Below are positions 38,301-46,236 of a DNA stretch of 64,000 bases, piece after piece. Within the stretch, counting starts at the first letter, position 1; each line of letters begins with the position of its first letter. The notes below the pieces were generated by a model. That model was given only the letters and a program-made list of their open reading frames with translations. It was not told where the DNA came from and did no database searches. Source of the stretch: Betaproteobacteria bacterium (lineage in GTDB: Bacteria; Pseudomonadota; Gammaproteobacteria; Burkholderiales; Usitatibacteraceae); assembly GCA_016708825.1 (NCBI GenBank), contig JADJEZ010000003.1:1-64000 (forward strand), given 5' to 3'. The translations under genes and the position numbers were made by a program.

Positions 38301-39101
38301 ATGCCCACGAAAGCCCTCCTCGTTTTCGCCGCCGTCCTCCTGGGAGGTTGCGTGAGCGCGCCCGTGGCGCCGCCGGCAGCCGTCGGCGACCTCGCACCCA
38401 CCGGCAAGCTGCGCGCGGTGATCAACCTCGGCAATCCCATCCTCGCGAGGAAGGACGCGGCCACGGGCGAGCTGGCGGGCGTGTCGGTGGATCTCGCGCG
38501 CGAGCTTGCGCTTCGCCTGGGCGTCGAGACGGAACTGGTGGAAGTGAGCTCCGCCGGAAAATCGGTGGAGACGCTCGGCGCCGGCCGCGTGGACGTGGGC
38601 TTCTTCGCCATCGACCCGGCGCGCGCGGCGACGACCGCCTACACCGGCCCCTACGTGCAGATCGAAGGCGCCTACCTCGTGCGCGACGGCTCGTCGATCC
38701 GCACGAACGACGAAGTCGACCGCGCGGGCAACCGCGTGGCGGTGGGCAACAAGAGCGCCTACGACCTGTACCTCGCGCGCAATTTCAAGCAGGCGTCGAT
38801 CGAGCGCGCGCCCACCTCGCCCGCCGTGGTGGACTTCTTCCTCGCCCATTCGGTCGAGGTGGCCGCGGGCGTGAAGCAGCAGCTCGAGGCGGACGCGAAG
38901 CGCATCCCCGGCCTGAGGCTGCTGCCCGGGCGCTTCATGGTGATCAACCAGGCCATGGGCATGGCGCGCGGGCGCGAGGCCGGCGCGAAGTACCTGACGG
39001 CGTTCGTCGAGGAGATGAAGTCGTCGGGCTTCGTGGCCGCGGCGCTGAAGCGCCACGGGATCGAGGGGGCGTCCATCGCGCCGCCCGGCGGAGCGCCTTG
39101 A
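38301..39101 (+). CDS. Periplasmic amino-acid-type solute-binding lipoprotein
   Basis: 266 residues. The signal peptide has a lipobox (LLVFAAVLLGGCVSAP), so the mature protein is lipidated. The type 2 periplasmic-binding fold shows GKLRAVINLGNPILARKDAA, LAGVSVDLARELALRLGVET and GRVDVGFFAIDPARAATTAY. Similar proteins bind amino acids for ABC uptake, but no permease or ATPase is nearby, so it may be an orphan. The stop overlaps the next start (TTGA at 39098). Confidence 0.85.
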   Translation: MPTKALLVFAAVLLGGCVSAPVAPPAAVGDLAPTGKLRAVINLGNPILARKDAATGELAGVSVDLARELALRLGVETELVEVSSAGKSVETLGAGRVDVGFFAIDPARAATTAYTGPYVQIEGAYLVRDGSSIRTNDEVDRAGNRVAVGNKSAYDLYLARNFKQASIERAPTSPAVVDFFLAHSVEVAAGVKQQLEADAKRIPGLRLLPGRFMVINQAMGMARGREAGAKYLTAFVEEMKSSGFVAAALKRHGIEGASIAPPGGAP

Positions 39102-39577
39102 GCCCGGAGCACGCCGCACAGCTCGCAAGCCTCGTCCGGCATCGCACGACGGCCGCGCTCGGCACCCTGCATGACGGCGCGCCCTTCGTGTCGATGGTGC
39201 CGTTCGCGGTCCTGCCGGACGGCTCGGCCTTCGTGATCCACGTGAGCGGGCTCGCCGGGCACACGAAGGACATGCTGGCCGACGCGCGGGTCTCGCTCCT
39301 GGTGACGCAGGCCGAAGGCGAGGGCGTGGAGGCACAGGCGCTTGCCCGCGTCTCCGTGCAGGGCGAGGCGAGGCTGGCCGCGAAGGGATCCGGCGCGGAA
39401 CGCGATTGCCGTGCGGCTTACCTCGCGCGCTTTCCGGAGGCGGAGCCCCTCACCGGTTTCGGGGACTTTTCCTTCTTCGCCATCCGCCCCGCGCAGGCGC
39501 GCTTCGTGGCGGGGTTCGCGCAGGCCATGAGTCTCACCGGCGACACGCTCGCGCGCCACCTGGGCAAGCAAGGCTAG
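39098..39577 (+). CDS. HugZ-like pyridoxamine 5'-phosphate oxidase-fold protein
   Basis: 159 residues from TTG 39098. LVRHRTTAALGTLHDGAPFV and SMVPFAVLPDGSAFVIHVSG, then HTKDMLADARVSLLVTQAEG, and RFPEAEPLTGFGDFSFFAIR match the split-barrel flavin-binding fold of the HugZ/PPOX group, which binds FMN or haem. The C-terminal haem-binding extension of HugZ is absent. Confidence 0.83.
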   Translation: MSPEHAAQLASLVRHRTTAALGTLHDGAPFVSMVPFAVLPDGSAFVIHVSGLAGHTKDMLADARVSLLVTQAEGEGVEAQALARVSVQGEARLAAKGSGAERDCRAAYLARFPEAEPLTGFGDFSFFAIRPAQARFVAGFAQAMSLTGDTLARHLGKQG

Positions 39578-39660
39578 GCATCGCCGGGTGGCGGTCGCTT
39601 GACCTTCCCATCATGGGAGGGTTCATCCTGCGCCGACACCAAAGCACAGGGAGCACCGAC

Positions 39661-40161
39661 ATGGATCATTCCACGCACGCCGGCCATGGCCACCGCGATC
39701 ACCCCGGCTCCGCGCCGGCGGGCGGGCCGTCCCTCGACCGCATCGCGTTTCTCGCGACGCTGCATTGCCTCTCCGGGTGTGCCGTCGGCGAGGTGACCGG
39801 CATGGTCATCGGAACGGCGATGGGCTTCTCCAGCGGGGAGACAATTGCGCTCGCGATCCTGCTCGCCTTCCTCTCGGGCTACGCGTTCACGATGGTGCCG
39901 CTGCTTCGCGCGGGCTACGGGCTGCGCGCGGCCTCGAGGCTCGCGCTCGCGGCGGACACCGCCTCGATCACCATCATGGAGATCGTCGACAATCTCGTGA
40001 TGATCGCGATCCCCGGCGCGATGGACGCTCCGCTCGACAGCGCGCTCTTCTGGGGAAGCCTCGCGGGGGCGCTGGCGATCGCGGGGGTAGCTGCGTTCCC
40101 GGTCAATCGCTGGCTGATTGCGCGGGGCCGGGGTCACGCGGTCGTCCACGGCCACCATTGA
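39661..40161 (+). CDS. DUF4396-domain membrane protein
   Basis: 166 residues. A His-rich N-terminus (DHSTHAGHGHRDHPG) that may bind metal is followed by four helices with FLATLHCLSGCAVGEVTGMV, MGFSSGETIALAILLAFLSG and SITIMEIVDNLVMIAIPGAM, the DUF4396 pattern. The conserved Cys pair and Glu in helix 1 suggest metal handling; unproven. It converges with the DUF2788 gene 12 bp away. Confidence 0.85.
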   Translation: MDHSTHAGHGHRDHPGSAPAGGPSLDRIAFLATLHCLSGCAVGEVTGMVIGTAMGFSSGETIALAILLAFLSGYAFTMVPLLRAGYGLRAASRLALAADTASITIMEIVDNLVMIAIPGAMDAPLDSALFWGSLAGALAIAGVAAFPVNRWLIARGRGHAVVHGHH

Positions 40162-40173
40162 GCCGGGCGGCCG

Positions 40174-40398
40174 TCACAGGCCGAGGATCATCTGGATGAC
40201 CGTCTTCGCGACGAAGCCCAGCATCCCGAAGGCGAGCACGAAGAAGAGCACGAAGGTGCCGAAGCGGCCCGCCTTCGACTCGCGCGCGAGGCTCGCGATG
40301 ACGAAGAGCATGAAGACGATGAAGCCGCCCACGCCCCAGGTCATGCCGAACTCGGCGACCTGCGCTTCGGTGATGGTGAGCCCGTCCAGCCCGAACAT
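40174..40398 (-). CDS. DUF2788 membrane protein
   Basis: 74 residues, two helices: WGVGGFIVFMLFVIASLARE and GTFVLFFVLAFGMLGFVAKT. EAQVAEFGMTWGVGGF and ESKAGRFGTFVLFF are the DUF2788 hallmark segments, found mainly in beta- and gammaproteobacteria. Function unknown. Six bases downstream of the DUF2189 gene's stop, same strand. Confidence 0.88.
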   Translation of the reverse strand: MFGLDGLTITEAQVAEFGMTWGVGGFIVFMLFVIASLARESKAGRFGTFVLFFVLAFGMLGFVAKTVIQMILGL

Positions 40399-40404
40399 GG
40401 CGGC

Positions 40405-41190
40405 CTATTCGCGCGCGGGAACACCCCGCGCGTCGACCAGGTCGCGGTAGGCGTGCCAGGTGGCGTGCCCGATCACGGGGATCGTCACGATGAACCCGAG
40501 CATCGCCGTGGCCATGGATAGCGCCGTGGCCACCATGATCAGCGTGGCCCAGATGCCCATGGCGATGGGGTTCTCGCCGACCGCGCGCACGCTGGTCCAC
40601 GCGGCAGTGAGGAGGTCCGTGTCACGGTCGAGCAGCAGCGGCGCGGAGACCACGGTGGCCGCGAAGACGAGCGACGCGCCCAGCGCGCCCAGGGCCATCC
40701 ACACCGGAAAGAGGTTCGATCCCTGGGACAGGATCACGTGACGCACGAACGCCTCGCCGCCGGTGATCGGAGCGGTCACGAAGAGCGCCACCAGCACCGC
40801 GGAGACGAGCACCCAGGCGGTGCCGGCGATCGCAAGCGCGAGGCCCAGCCACACCAGCGACCGCGTGCCCTTGCGCCACGCGGCCAGCACGGCGGCGAGG
40901 TCCGCGGGTTCGCCGCGCTCGCGGCGGCGGCTCAGCTCGTAGAGCCCGGTCGCGAGGATCGGGGCGACGAGGACGAATCCGGAGAACGCCCCGGGCAACA
41001 GTGGCCACCAGCGGAGCGCGAGCGCGGCGATGAACAAGCCGCCCGCGGCGACGAGCACACCGTGCAGGAGGCTGGGCCACGGCGCGTGGGCGAGATCGCG
41101 AATGCCCGCGGCGAGCCACGCGAACGGGCGCATGACCGGGATGCTGCGAACGGGGAGTGCTTCGACGAGGCGGGGCGCTTCGGTATTCAT
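40405..41190 (-). CDS. DUF2189 membrane protein
   Basis: 261 residues, six helices. RSIPVMRPFAWLAAGIRDLA, LLPGAFSGFVLVAPILATGL, SQGSNLFPVWMALGALGASL and GIWATLIMVATALSMATAML followed by GFIVTIPVIGHATWHAYRDL are the DUF2189 pattern. In many proteobacteria this family lies near cytochrome oxidase genes; here it is paired with DUF2788. Function unknown. Confidence 0.88.
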   Translation of the reverse strand: MNTEAPRLVEALPVRSIPVMRPFAWLAAGIRDLAHAPWPSLLHGVLVAAGGLFIAALALRWWPLLPGAFSGFVLVAPILATGLYELSRRRERGEPADLAAVLAAWRKGTRSLVWLGLALAIAGTAWVLVSAVLVALFVTAPITGGEAFVRHVILSQGSNLFPVWMALGALGASLVFAATVVSAPLLLDRDTDLLTAAWTSVRAVGENPIAMGIWATLIMVATALSMATAMLGFIVTIPVIGHATWHAYRDLVDARGVPARE

Positions 41191-41309
41191 CGCGATCGTT
41201 GCGGACGGATCGCACCGATTCTGCGGCGGGGGGCACGCCCTGTCCAGCCGCGTTCGTGGGCTAGACTGCGCGCTGGCGGGCCGTTCGAGCCCGCAAGGCG
41301 AGGTGCGGG

Positions 41310-42056
41310 ATGGGGCGCGTGGCGATCATCACCGGGGCGGGGCGCGGCATCGGCGCGGCCACCGCGATGCTCGCGGCGAGCCGCGGCTACAAGGTCTGCG
41401 TGAACTACCGCAGCAGCGCCGAGTCCGCGCGCGAGGTCGTTGCCGCGATCGCGGGCGCCGGCGGCAAGGCGGTCGCGGTGGCCGCGGACGTCGCGGTCGA
41501 GGAGGACGTGGTGCGCCTCTTCGAGATCGCGGCCCGCGAGCTGGGCCCGGTCACGGCGCTGGTCAACAACGCCGGAATCCTCGAGCGCCAGATGCGCGTC
41601 GAGGACATGGACGCCGCGCGCATCCGGCGCGTCTTCGACACGAACGTCGTGGGCTCCTTCCTCTGCGCCCGCGAGGCGGTGAAGCGCATGTCGACGAAGC
41701 GCGGCGGGCCCGGTGGTGCGATCGTGAACGTGTCCTCCGGGGCCGCGCGCTGGGGTTCCCCAGACGAATACGTGGACTACGCCGCCTCGAAGGGCGCGAT
41801 CGATACGCTCACCGTCGGGCTGTCGAAGGAAGTGGCGCGCGAGGGCATCCGCGTGAACGCCGTGCGCCCGGGGCTGGTGATCACCGACATCCACGCGGCC
41901 GGGGGCGAGCCGGGGCGCGTGGAGCGCATGAAGGTGTCGGTTCCGCTGGGTCGCGGCGGAATGCCCGAGGAAGTGGCCACCGCGATCCTGTGGCTGCTCT
42001 CCGACGAGGCGTCGTTCACGACCGGCGCCATCATCGACGTCTCCGGCGGACGCTAG
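41310..42056 (+). CDS. SDR-family oxidoreductase
   Basis: 248 residues, classical short-chain dehydrogenase. VAIITGAGRGIGAATAMLAA is the TGxxxGxG cofactor loop; AVAADV, LVNNAGIL and VNVSSGAARWG (catalytic Ser) follow; YVDYAASKGAIDTLTVGLSK holds the YxxxK pair. NYRSSAESAREV suggests NADP(H). RPGLVITDIHAAGG is the usual substrate loop. The enzyme acts in the cytoplasm on an unknown alcohol or carbonyl. It converges with the ABC transporter gene below, overlapping by four bases. Confidence 0.92.
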   Translation: MGRVAIITGAGRGIGAATAMLAASRGYKVCVNYRSSAESAREVVAAIAGAGGKAVAVAADVAVEEDVVRLFEIAARELGPVTALVNNAGILERQMRVEDMDAARIRRVFDTNVVGSFLCAREAVKRMSTKRGGPGGAIVNVSSGAARWGSPDEYVDYAASKGAIDTLTVGLSKEVAREGIRVNAVRPGLVITDIHAAGGEPGRVERMKVSVPLGRGGMPEEVATAILWLLSDEASFTTGAIIDVSGGR

Positions 42057-42838
42057 CCGGCGGGCGAGGGCACGCAGACGCGCTGCACGCTCCCGTCGGC
42101 AAGACGCACGGACGCCACCTCGATGGGGCGCCCGTAGAGGGCGGAAAGCGCCTGCGAGGTGAGCGTTTCCAGCGTGGGCCCCTGGGCGCGCAGCGATCCC
42201 GCCGCGAGCAGCAGGACGCGGTCGGCGATGCGGAAGGCGTGTTCGGGGTGGTGCGTGGAGACGAGCACGCCGATGCCCGCGGCTTTCAGGCGCGCCACTT
42301 CGTCCAGCACGCGCGACTGGTTGCCGTAGTTCAGGTTCGCCGTCGGCTCGTTCATCATCAGGTAGCGCGCTTCCGTGGCGAGGGCGCGGGCAATGAGCGT
42401 GAGTTGGCGCTTGCTGCCGCTCACCGCGTGGATGGGTCGGTCCGCGAGGCCCGCGATGCCCAGGCGCTCGAGCGCGTTGGCCGCGATCTCGCGGTCCCGG
42501 CGGCCGGGGCTCGCGAAGACGCCGCGGTGCGCCGTGCGTCCCATCTCGACGGTTTCGCGCAGGCTGAAATCGAAGTAGGAGTCCGCCGCCTGCGGAACGT
42601 AGGCGAGGCGACGCGCGCGCTCGGCCGTGCCCCATTGGTCGAGCCCCCGGCCCTCGAGCGTGACCGCGCCGGCGAGACGCGGCTGCAGGCCGAGGAGCGT
42701 GCGCATGAGCGTGGACTTGCCGCTGCCGTTGGGACCCAGCAGGCACACCACCTCCCCGGCCTCGAGGGCGCAGTCGAGCGCGCGTCCCACGGTGTGGCCG
42801 CGGAAGCCGAAGTCGAGGGCGCGGGCCGCGAGCGTCAT
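42053..42838 (-). CDS. MolC/FecE-type ABC transporter ATPase with altered motifs
   Basis: 261 residues. ATP-binding subunit for the FecCD-type permease encoded just upstream (ATGA overlap). Walker A is LLGPNGSGKSTLM; Q-loop VPQAADSYFDFSL; H-loop VLVSTHHPEHAF. The signature is VSGSKRQLTLIARAL instead of LSGGxRQ, and Walker B reads YLMMNEPTANLNYG with Asn for the usual Asp before the catalytic Glu. All these deviations are single G-to-A changes on the coding strand from the consensus codons. The NYGNQ region and length resemble MolC-like molybdate/tungstate ATPases. Activity is doubtful if the Asn is real. Confidence 0.82.
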   Translation of the reverse strand: MTLAARALDFGFRGHTVGRALDCALEAGEVVCLLGPNGSGKSTLMRTLLGLQPRLAGAVTLEGRGLDQWGTAERARRLAYVPQAADSYFDFSLRETVEMGRTAHRGVFASPGRRDREIAANALERLGIAGLADRPIHAVSGSKRQLTLIARALATEARYLMMNEPTANLNYGNQSRVLDEVARLKAAGIGVLVSTHHPEHAFRIADRVLLLAAGSLRAQGPTLETLTSQALSALYGRPIEVASVRLADGSVQRVCVPSPAG

Positions 42839-43839
42839 CGGCGAAAGGTCGCGGCGAGCAGCACGATGAAGACGGGCGTGCCCACGAATGCCGTCGCGAC
42901 CCCCGGCGGGATCTCGGTCGCGGCGACCGTGCGGCAGAGCGTGTCCACGGCGAGCATGAAAGCCGCGCCGAGCACGAGCGAGAGCGGCAGCACTCGGGCG
43001 AAGCGCGCGCCCACGAGCAGGCGCGCGGCGTGCGGGATCACGAGCCCGACCCAGCCGATGACGCCCGCGAGTGCGACGGCGGCGGCGGTGACGAGTGTCG
43101 CGCAGACGATGACCCCGAGCCGCAGCTTCGATACGTCCAGCCCCAGGGAGCGCGCCTCGTCCTCGGAGAGCGCGAGCAGGTCGATGCGCCAGCGCAGCAG
43201 CACCAGCGGCACGAGGCCGGCCAGGATGACCGGCACGGCCACGGCGAGATCGCCGGGGAGCGCGCCGCCGAAGCTGCCCAGCAGCCAGAAGGTGATCGCG
43301 GGGAGCTGGTTGTACGGGTCGGCCACGTACTTCACGAGCGCGATGCCGGCGCCGAAGAGCGAGCCCACGACCACGCCCGTGAGGATGAGGGTGAGGATGG
43401 GATCGCGCCCGCGCACCCAGGCGCCCACGGCGACCACGAGCGCCACGGCGGCGAGGCCCCCGGCGAACGCGAGGCCCTGCACGGCGACGATGGGCAGCGC
43501 GAAGAGGATGGCGAGGCCCGCGCCCAGCGCGCAGCCGGCGGAGACGCCGAGGATGTCGGGCGAGACGAGCGGGTTCTTGAAGAGGTTCTGGTAGGCAGCG
43601 CCCGCGGCCGCGAGGGCGGCGCCCACGGCGAGGGCGGCAACGAGTCGAGGGGCGCGCACCTGCAGCACGAGGGCCTCGACGTTCGGCGCGAGGCCGCTCT
43701 CCCCGCCGCCGACCGAGGCCAGGAGCGCGCGCAGCACGTCGGCCGGGGACACCGGAAAGCGGCCCACGGAAAAGCTCCACAGCACGGTCGCGGCGAGTGC
43801 CGCGACCGCCGTGCCGGCTACCAGGGCGGTCCGCTTCAT
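42835..43839 (-). CDS. FecCD-family ABC permease (MolB-like)
   Basis: 334 residues, about ten helices. LQVRAPRLVAALAVGAALAA, FKNPLVSPDILGVSAGCALG, TLILTGVVVGSLFGAGIAL, and IGWVGLVIPHAARLLVGA are diagnostic of the BtuC/FecCD family that moves siderophores, B12 or, in MolB, molybdate/tungstate. It sits 70 bp downstream of tupA in the same direction, and no other binding protein is present. An oxyanion substrate is inferred from the neighbourhood. Confidence 0.88.
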   Translation of the reverse strand: MKRTALVAGTAVAALAATVLWSFSVGRFPVSPADVLRALLASVGGGESGLAPNVEALVLQVRAPRLVAALAVGAALAAAGAAYQNLFKNPLVSPDILGVSAGCALGAGLAILFALPIVAVQGLAFAGGLAAVALVVAVGAWVRGRDPILTLILTGVVVGSLFGAGIALVKYVADPYNQLPAITFWLLGSFGGALPGDLAVAVPVILAGLVPLVLLRWRIDLLALSEDEARSLGLDVSKLRLGVIVCATLVTAAAVALAGVIGWVGLVIPHAARLLVGARFARVLPLSLVLGAAFMLAVDTLCRTVAATEIPPGVATAFVGTPVFIVLLAATFRR

Positions 43840-43909
43840 GGCGCCATTATGCGGGCAGCCCGCGCCGCCCCCGGTTGCCGCGGCCGCCCCCGGTCGCCGC
43901 GGCCGCGTG

Positions 43910-44767
43910 TCAGCCGCCCGGCTTCGCGTTGGGGAAGAAAAGCTGCTCGCCGCCGATCTTGTAGGCGGCGATCGCGGACTGGCCGGCGGGCGAGACGAGC
44001 CAGTCGATGAACTTCCGGCCCGCCTCCTGCTTCACGTGCGCGTGCTTCGCGGGATTGACGAGCATCACGCCATACTGGTTGAAGAGGCGCTTGTCGCCCT
44101 CCACCAGGATCACGAGGTCGCCGCGGTTCTTGAAGTTGAGCCAGGTGCCGCGGTCGGTGAGCGCGTAGGCGTTCATGCCCGAGGCGGTGTTGAGCGTGGG
44201 GCCCATGCCCGAGCCGGTCTCGCGGTACCACGGGCCCTTGTCCTTCGCCATGTCCATGCCGGCGGCCTTCCAGTAGCGAAGCTCCGCCGCGTGGGTGCCG
44301 CTCTTGTCGGCGCGCGAAGCGAAGGGCGCCCGGGCTGCGGCGATCGCCTTCAGGCCCGCGACCACGTCGCCTCCGCGGGTCTTCGCCGGGTCCTCCCTCG
44401 GCCCCACGATCACGAAGTCGTTGTACATCACCTCGAAGCGCTTCACGCCGTAGCCGTCGGACACGAATTTCTCCTCGGCGACCTGGTCGTGCACGAAGAG
44501 CACGTCCGCGTCGCCGCGGCGCCCCATGTCGAGCGCCTGGCCGGTGCCGAGCGCCACCACGCGCGCCTCGATGCCGCTCGCTTTCTCGAACTCGGGCAGG
44601 AGTTGCTTGAAGAGCCCCGACTGCTCCGTGGACGTGGTCGAGGCCACGGTGATGTAGCGGTCCGCGGCGCGAGCGGGCGGCACGGCAAGAAGCGTGGTGG
44701 CGGCCGCGGCGGCGGCGATTCCCGCGAGGCCGAAGTGCCGGAAGGCGCGGGGGAGGTTCATTACCAT
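43910..44767 (-). CDS. tupA: Tungstate-binding protein TupA
   Basis: 285 residues with a signal peptide (FGLAGIAAAAAATTLLAVPP then ARAADRYI). Binds tungstate in the periplasm with very high affinity. Family hallmarks: ITVASTTSTEQSGLFKQLLP (the TTST ligand loop), VVALGTGQALDMGRRGDADV, FVHDQVAEEKFVSDGYG, RYWKAAGMDM with FASRADKSGTHAAE, and ETGSGMGPTLNTASGMNAYA. ATG 44767 is preferred over ATG 44761 because AAGGAG lies eight bases before it. Last of the tup genes and overlapping tupC by seven bases. Confidence 0.93.
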   Translation of the reverse strand: MVMNLPRAFRHFGLAGIAAAAAATTLLAVPPARAADRYITVASTTSTEQSGLFKQLLPEFEKASGIEARVVALGTGQALDMGRRGDADVLFVHDQVAEEKFVSDGYGVKRFEVMYNDFVIVGPREDPAKTRGGDVVAGLKAIAAARAPFASRADKSGTHAAELRYWKAAGMDMAKDKGPWYRETGSGMGPTLNTASGMNAYALTDRGTWLNFKNRGDLVILVEGDKRLFNQYGVMLVNPAKHAHVKQEAGRKFIDWLVSPAGQSAIAAYKIGGEQLFFPNAKPGG

Positions 44768-45477
44768 GGGATCTCTCCTTGGAGGAAGAGGCTCGCTTCG
44801 GTGGAGCCGGGTTGCACGAAGAACCGGTCGGCGGCGGTGCGCTCCGTCACGCGGCCGGCGTGGATGAAGACGATCTCGTCGGCCAGGCGCCGGGCCTGCC
44901 CGAGGTTGTGGGTGGTCATGACGATGCGCGTGCCTTCGGCCGCGAAGGAGGCGATCACGCGCTCGACCTCCGCCGTCGCACCCGGGTCGAGGCTTGCCGT
45001 CGGCTCGTCGAGGAAGAGCACCTCGGGCTCGAGCGACCACGCGCGGGCGAGTGCGAGGCGCTGCTGCTCGCCGCCGGAAAGAACGCGCGCGGGGCGGCCG
45101 GCCAGCGCCGTGAGGCCCACGCGCGCCAGCGCCGCCGCGGCGCGGCGCGAGCGCTGCGGCTCGGCAACGCCGTTGACCGCGAGCGCGTAGCCGATGTTGG
45201 CGAGCGCGGAGCGGCGCAGCATCACCGGGCGCTGGAAGACCATCGCCTGGCGCGCGGGACGGCCGTCCACGTCGCCCCAGGCCACGACGCCCGCCGTGGG
45301 AGCGATGAGGCCATGGAGCGTGCGCAGCAGCACGCTCTTGCCGGCTCCGTTGGCGCCGAGCACCACCGTGCGCGGTCCCGGCTCGAGGCGAAGGCTCGCG
45401 CGGTCGAGGGCGAGGGTTCCGCCCAGCGCGACGCTCACGCCGCGAGCCTCCACCAGGAAGGAGGCGCGCTCAGCCAT
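44761..45477 (-). CDS. tupC: Tungstate ABC transporter ATPase TupC
   Basis: 238 residues. Powers the TupB channel. Walker A VLGANGAGKSVLL, Q-loop MVFQRPVMLRRSALANIGYA, signature VLSGGEQQRLALARA, Walker B VLFLDEPTASLD, H-loop IVMTTHNLGQARRLADE. The MVFQRPVMLRRS block is typical of TupC/WtpC. All catalytic motifs intact. Overlaps tupB by eight bases. Confidence 0.92.
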   Translation of the reverse strand: MAERASFLVEARGVSVALGGTLALDRASLRLEPGPRTVVLGANGAGKSVLLRTLHGLIAPTAGVVAWGDVDGRPARQAMVFQRPVMLRRSALANIGYALAVNGVAEPQRSRRAAAALARVGLTALAGRPARVLSGGEQQRLALARAWSLEPEVLFLDEPTASLDPGATAEVERVIASFAAEGTRIVMTTHNLGQARRLADEIVFIHAGRVTERTAADRFFVQPGSTEASLFLQGEIPW

Positions 45478-46174
45478 GGCGCCTCGCGCTCCATTCGCGG
45501 ATGGCGAAGACGCCCGCGTTCACGGCGAGGACCACCAGGATCAGGATCGCGCCCAGGGCGAGGGCGAGCGGCAGGTCGCCCTTGCTGGTCTCCAGCGCGA
45601 TGGCGGTGGTCATGACGCGCGTCACGCCGTCGATGTTGCCGCCCACGATCATCACCGCGCCGACTTCGGAGGCGGCGCGCCCGAAGCCCGCGAGGACCAC
45701 CGTGAGAAGCGAGAAGCGCGCGTCCCAGAGGATCGTGGGCACCGCGCGCAGGCGCGAGACTCCCAGCGACGTGAGTTGCTCCTCGTACTCCCGCCACGCG
45801 TCCTCGGCCACCTGCCGCGCGAGGGCGGCGACGATGGGGGCGACGAGCAGCGTCTGCGCGACCACGATGGCCGCGGGCGTGAAGAGGATCCCCAGCGACC
45901 CCAGGGGCCCCGCGCGCGACAGGAGCAGGTAGACCACGAGGCCCACGACGACGCTGGGCAGGCCGAGGAGCGCGTTCAGCGTGACGATGAGGGTGCGCCG
46001 CCCGGGGAATCGCCCGACGGCGATGAGCGCGCCCAGCGGCAGGCCGATCGCGGCGCCGGCCACGGCGGCGGCGAGCGAGAGCTCGAGGGAGAGCACGACG
46101 ATCCCCGCCAGCGCCGGGTCGGCCCCGCCGATGAGCGCCAGGGCCTCGCCCAGGCTTGCAAATATTTCAAACAT
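45470..46174 (-). CDS. tupB: Tungstate ABC transporter permease TupB
   Basis: 234 residues, five to six helices. SLELSLAAAVAGAAIGLPLG, NALLGLPSVVVGLVVYLLLS, EDAWREYEEQLTSLGVSRLR and SEVGAVMIVGGNIDGVTRVM are family landmarks, with the EAA-like loop that docks TupC. It is the first gene of tupBCA. The start ATG 46174 is preceded by a short divergent promoter region shared with the regulator at 46237. Confidence 0.92.
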   Translation of the reverse strand: MFEIFASLGEALALIGGADPALAGIVVLSLELSLAAAVAGAAIGLPLGALIAVGRFPGRRTLIVTLNALLGLPSVVVGLVVYLLLSRAGPLGSLGILFTPAAIVVAQTLLVAPIVAALARQVAEDAWREYEEQLTSLGVSRLRAVPTILWDARFSLLTVVLAGFGRAASEVGAVMIVGGNIDGVTRVMTTAIALETSKGDLPLALALGAILILVVLAVNAGVFAIREWSARRHG

Positions 46175-46236
46175 CGGGCAATTTTACCAAGTCTCTGGAA
46201 AAGGCTCCATGACCCCCGCCCGGTAGAATCGACGCC
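46175..46236. promoter_or_regulatory. Divergent promoter region tupB / regulator
   Basis: 62 bp between two divergent genes, with an AT-rich core (GGGCAATTTTACCAAG). No clear -35/-10 pair can be named. It is the natural place for the operator of the regulator at 46237. Confidence 0.45.

Noticed and set aside
38301..39101. Complete amino-acid ABC transporter
   Set aside because: Only the binding protein is present; the neighbours encode a PPOX-fold protein and an MmcQ-like protein, not a permease or ATPase.
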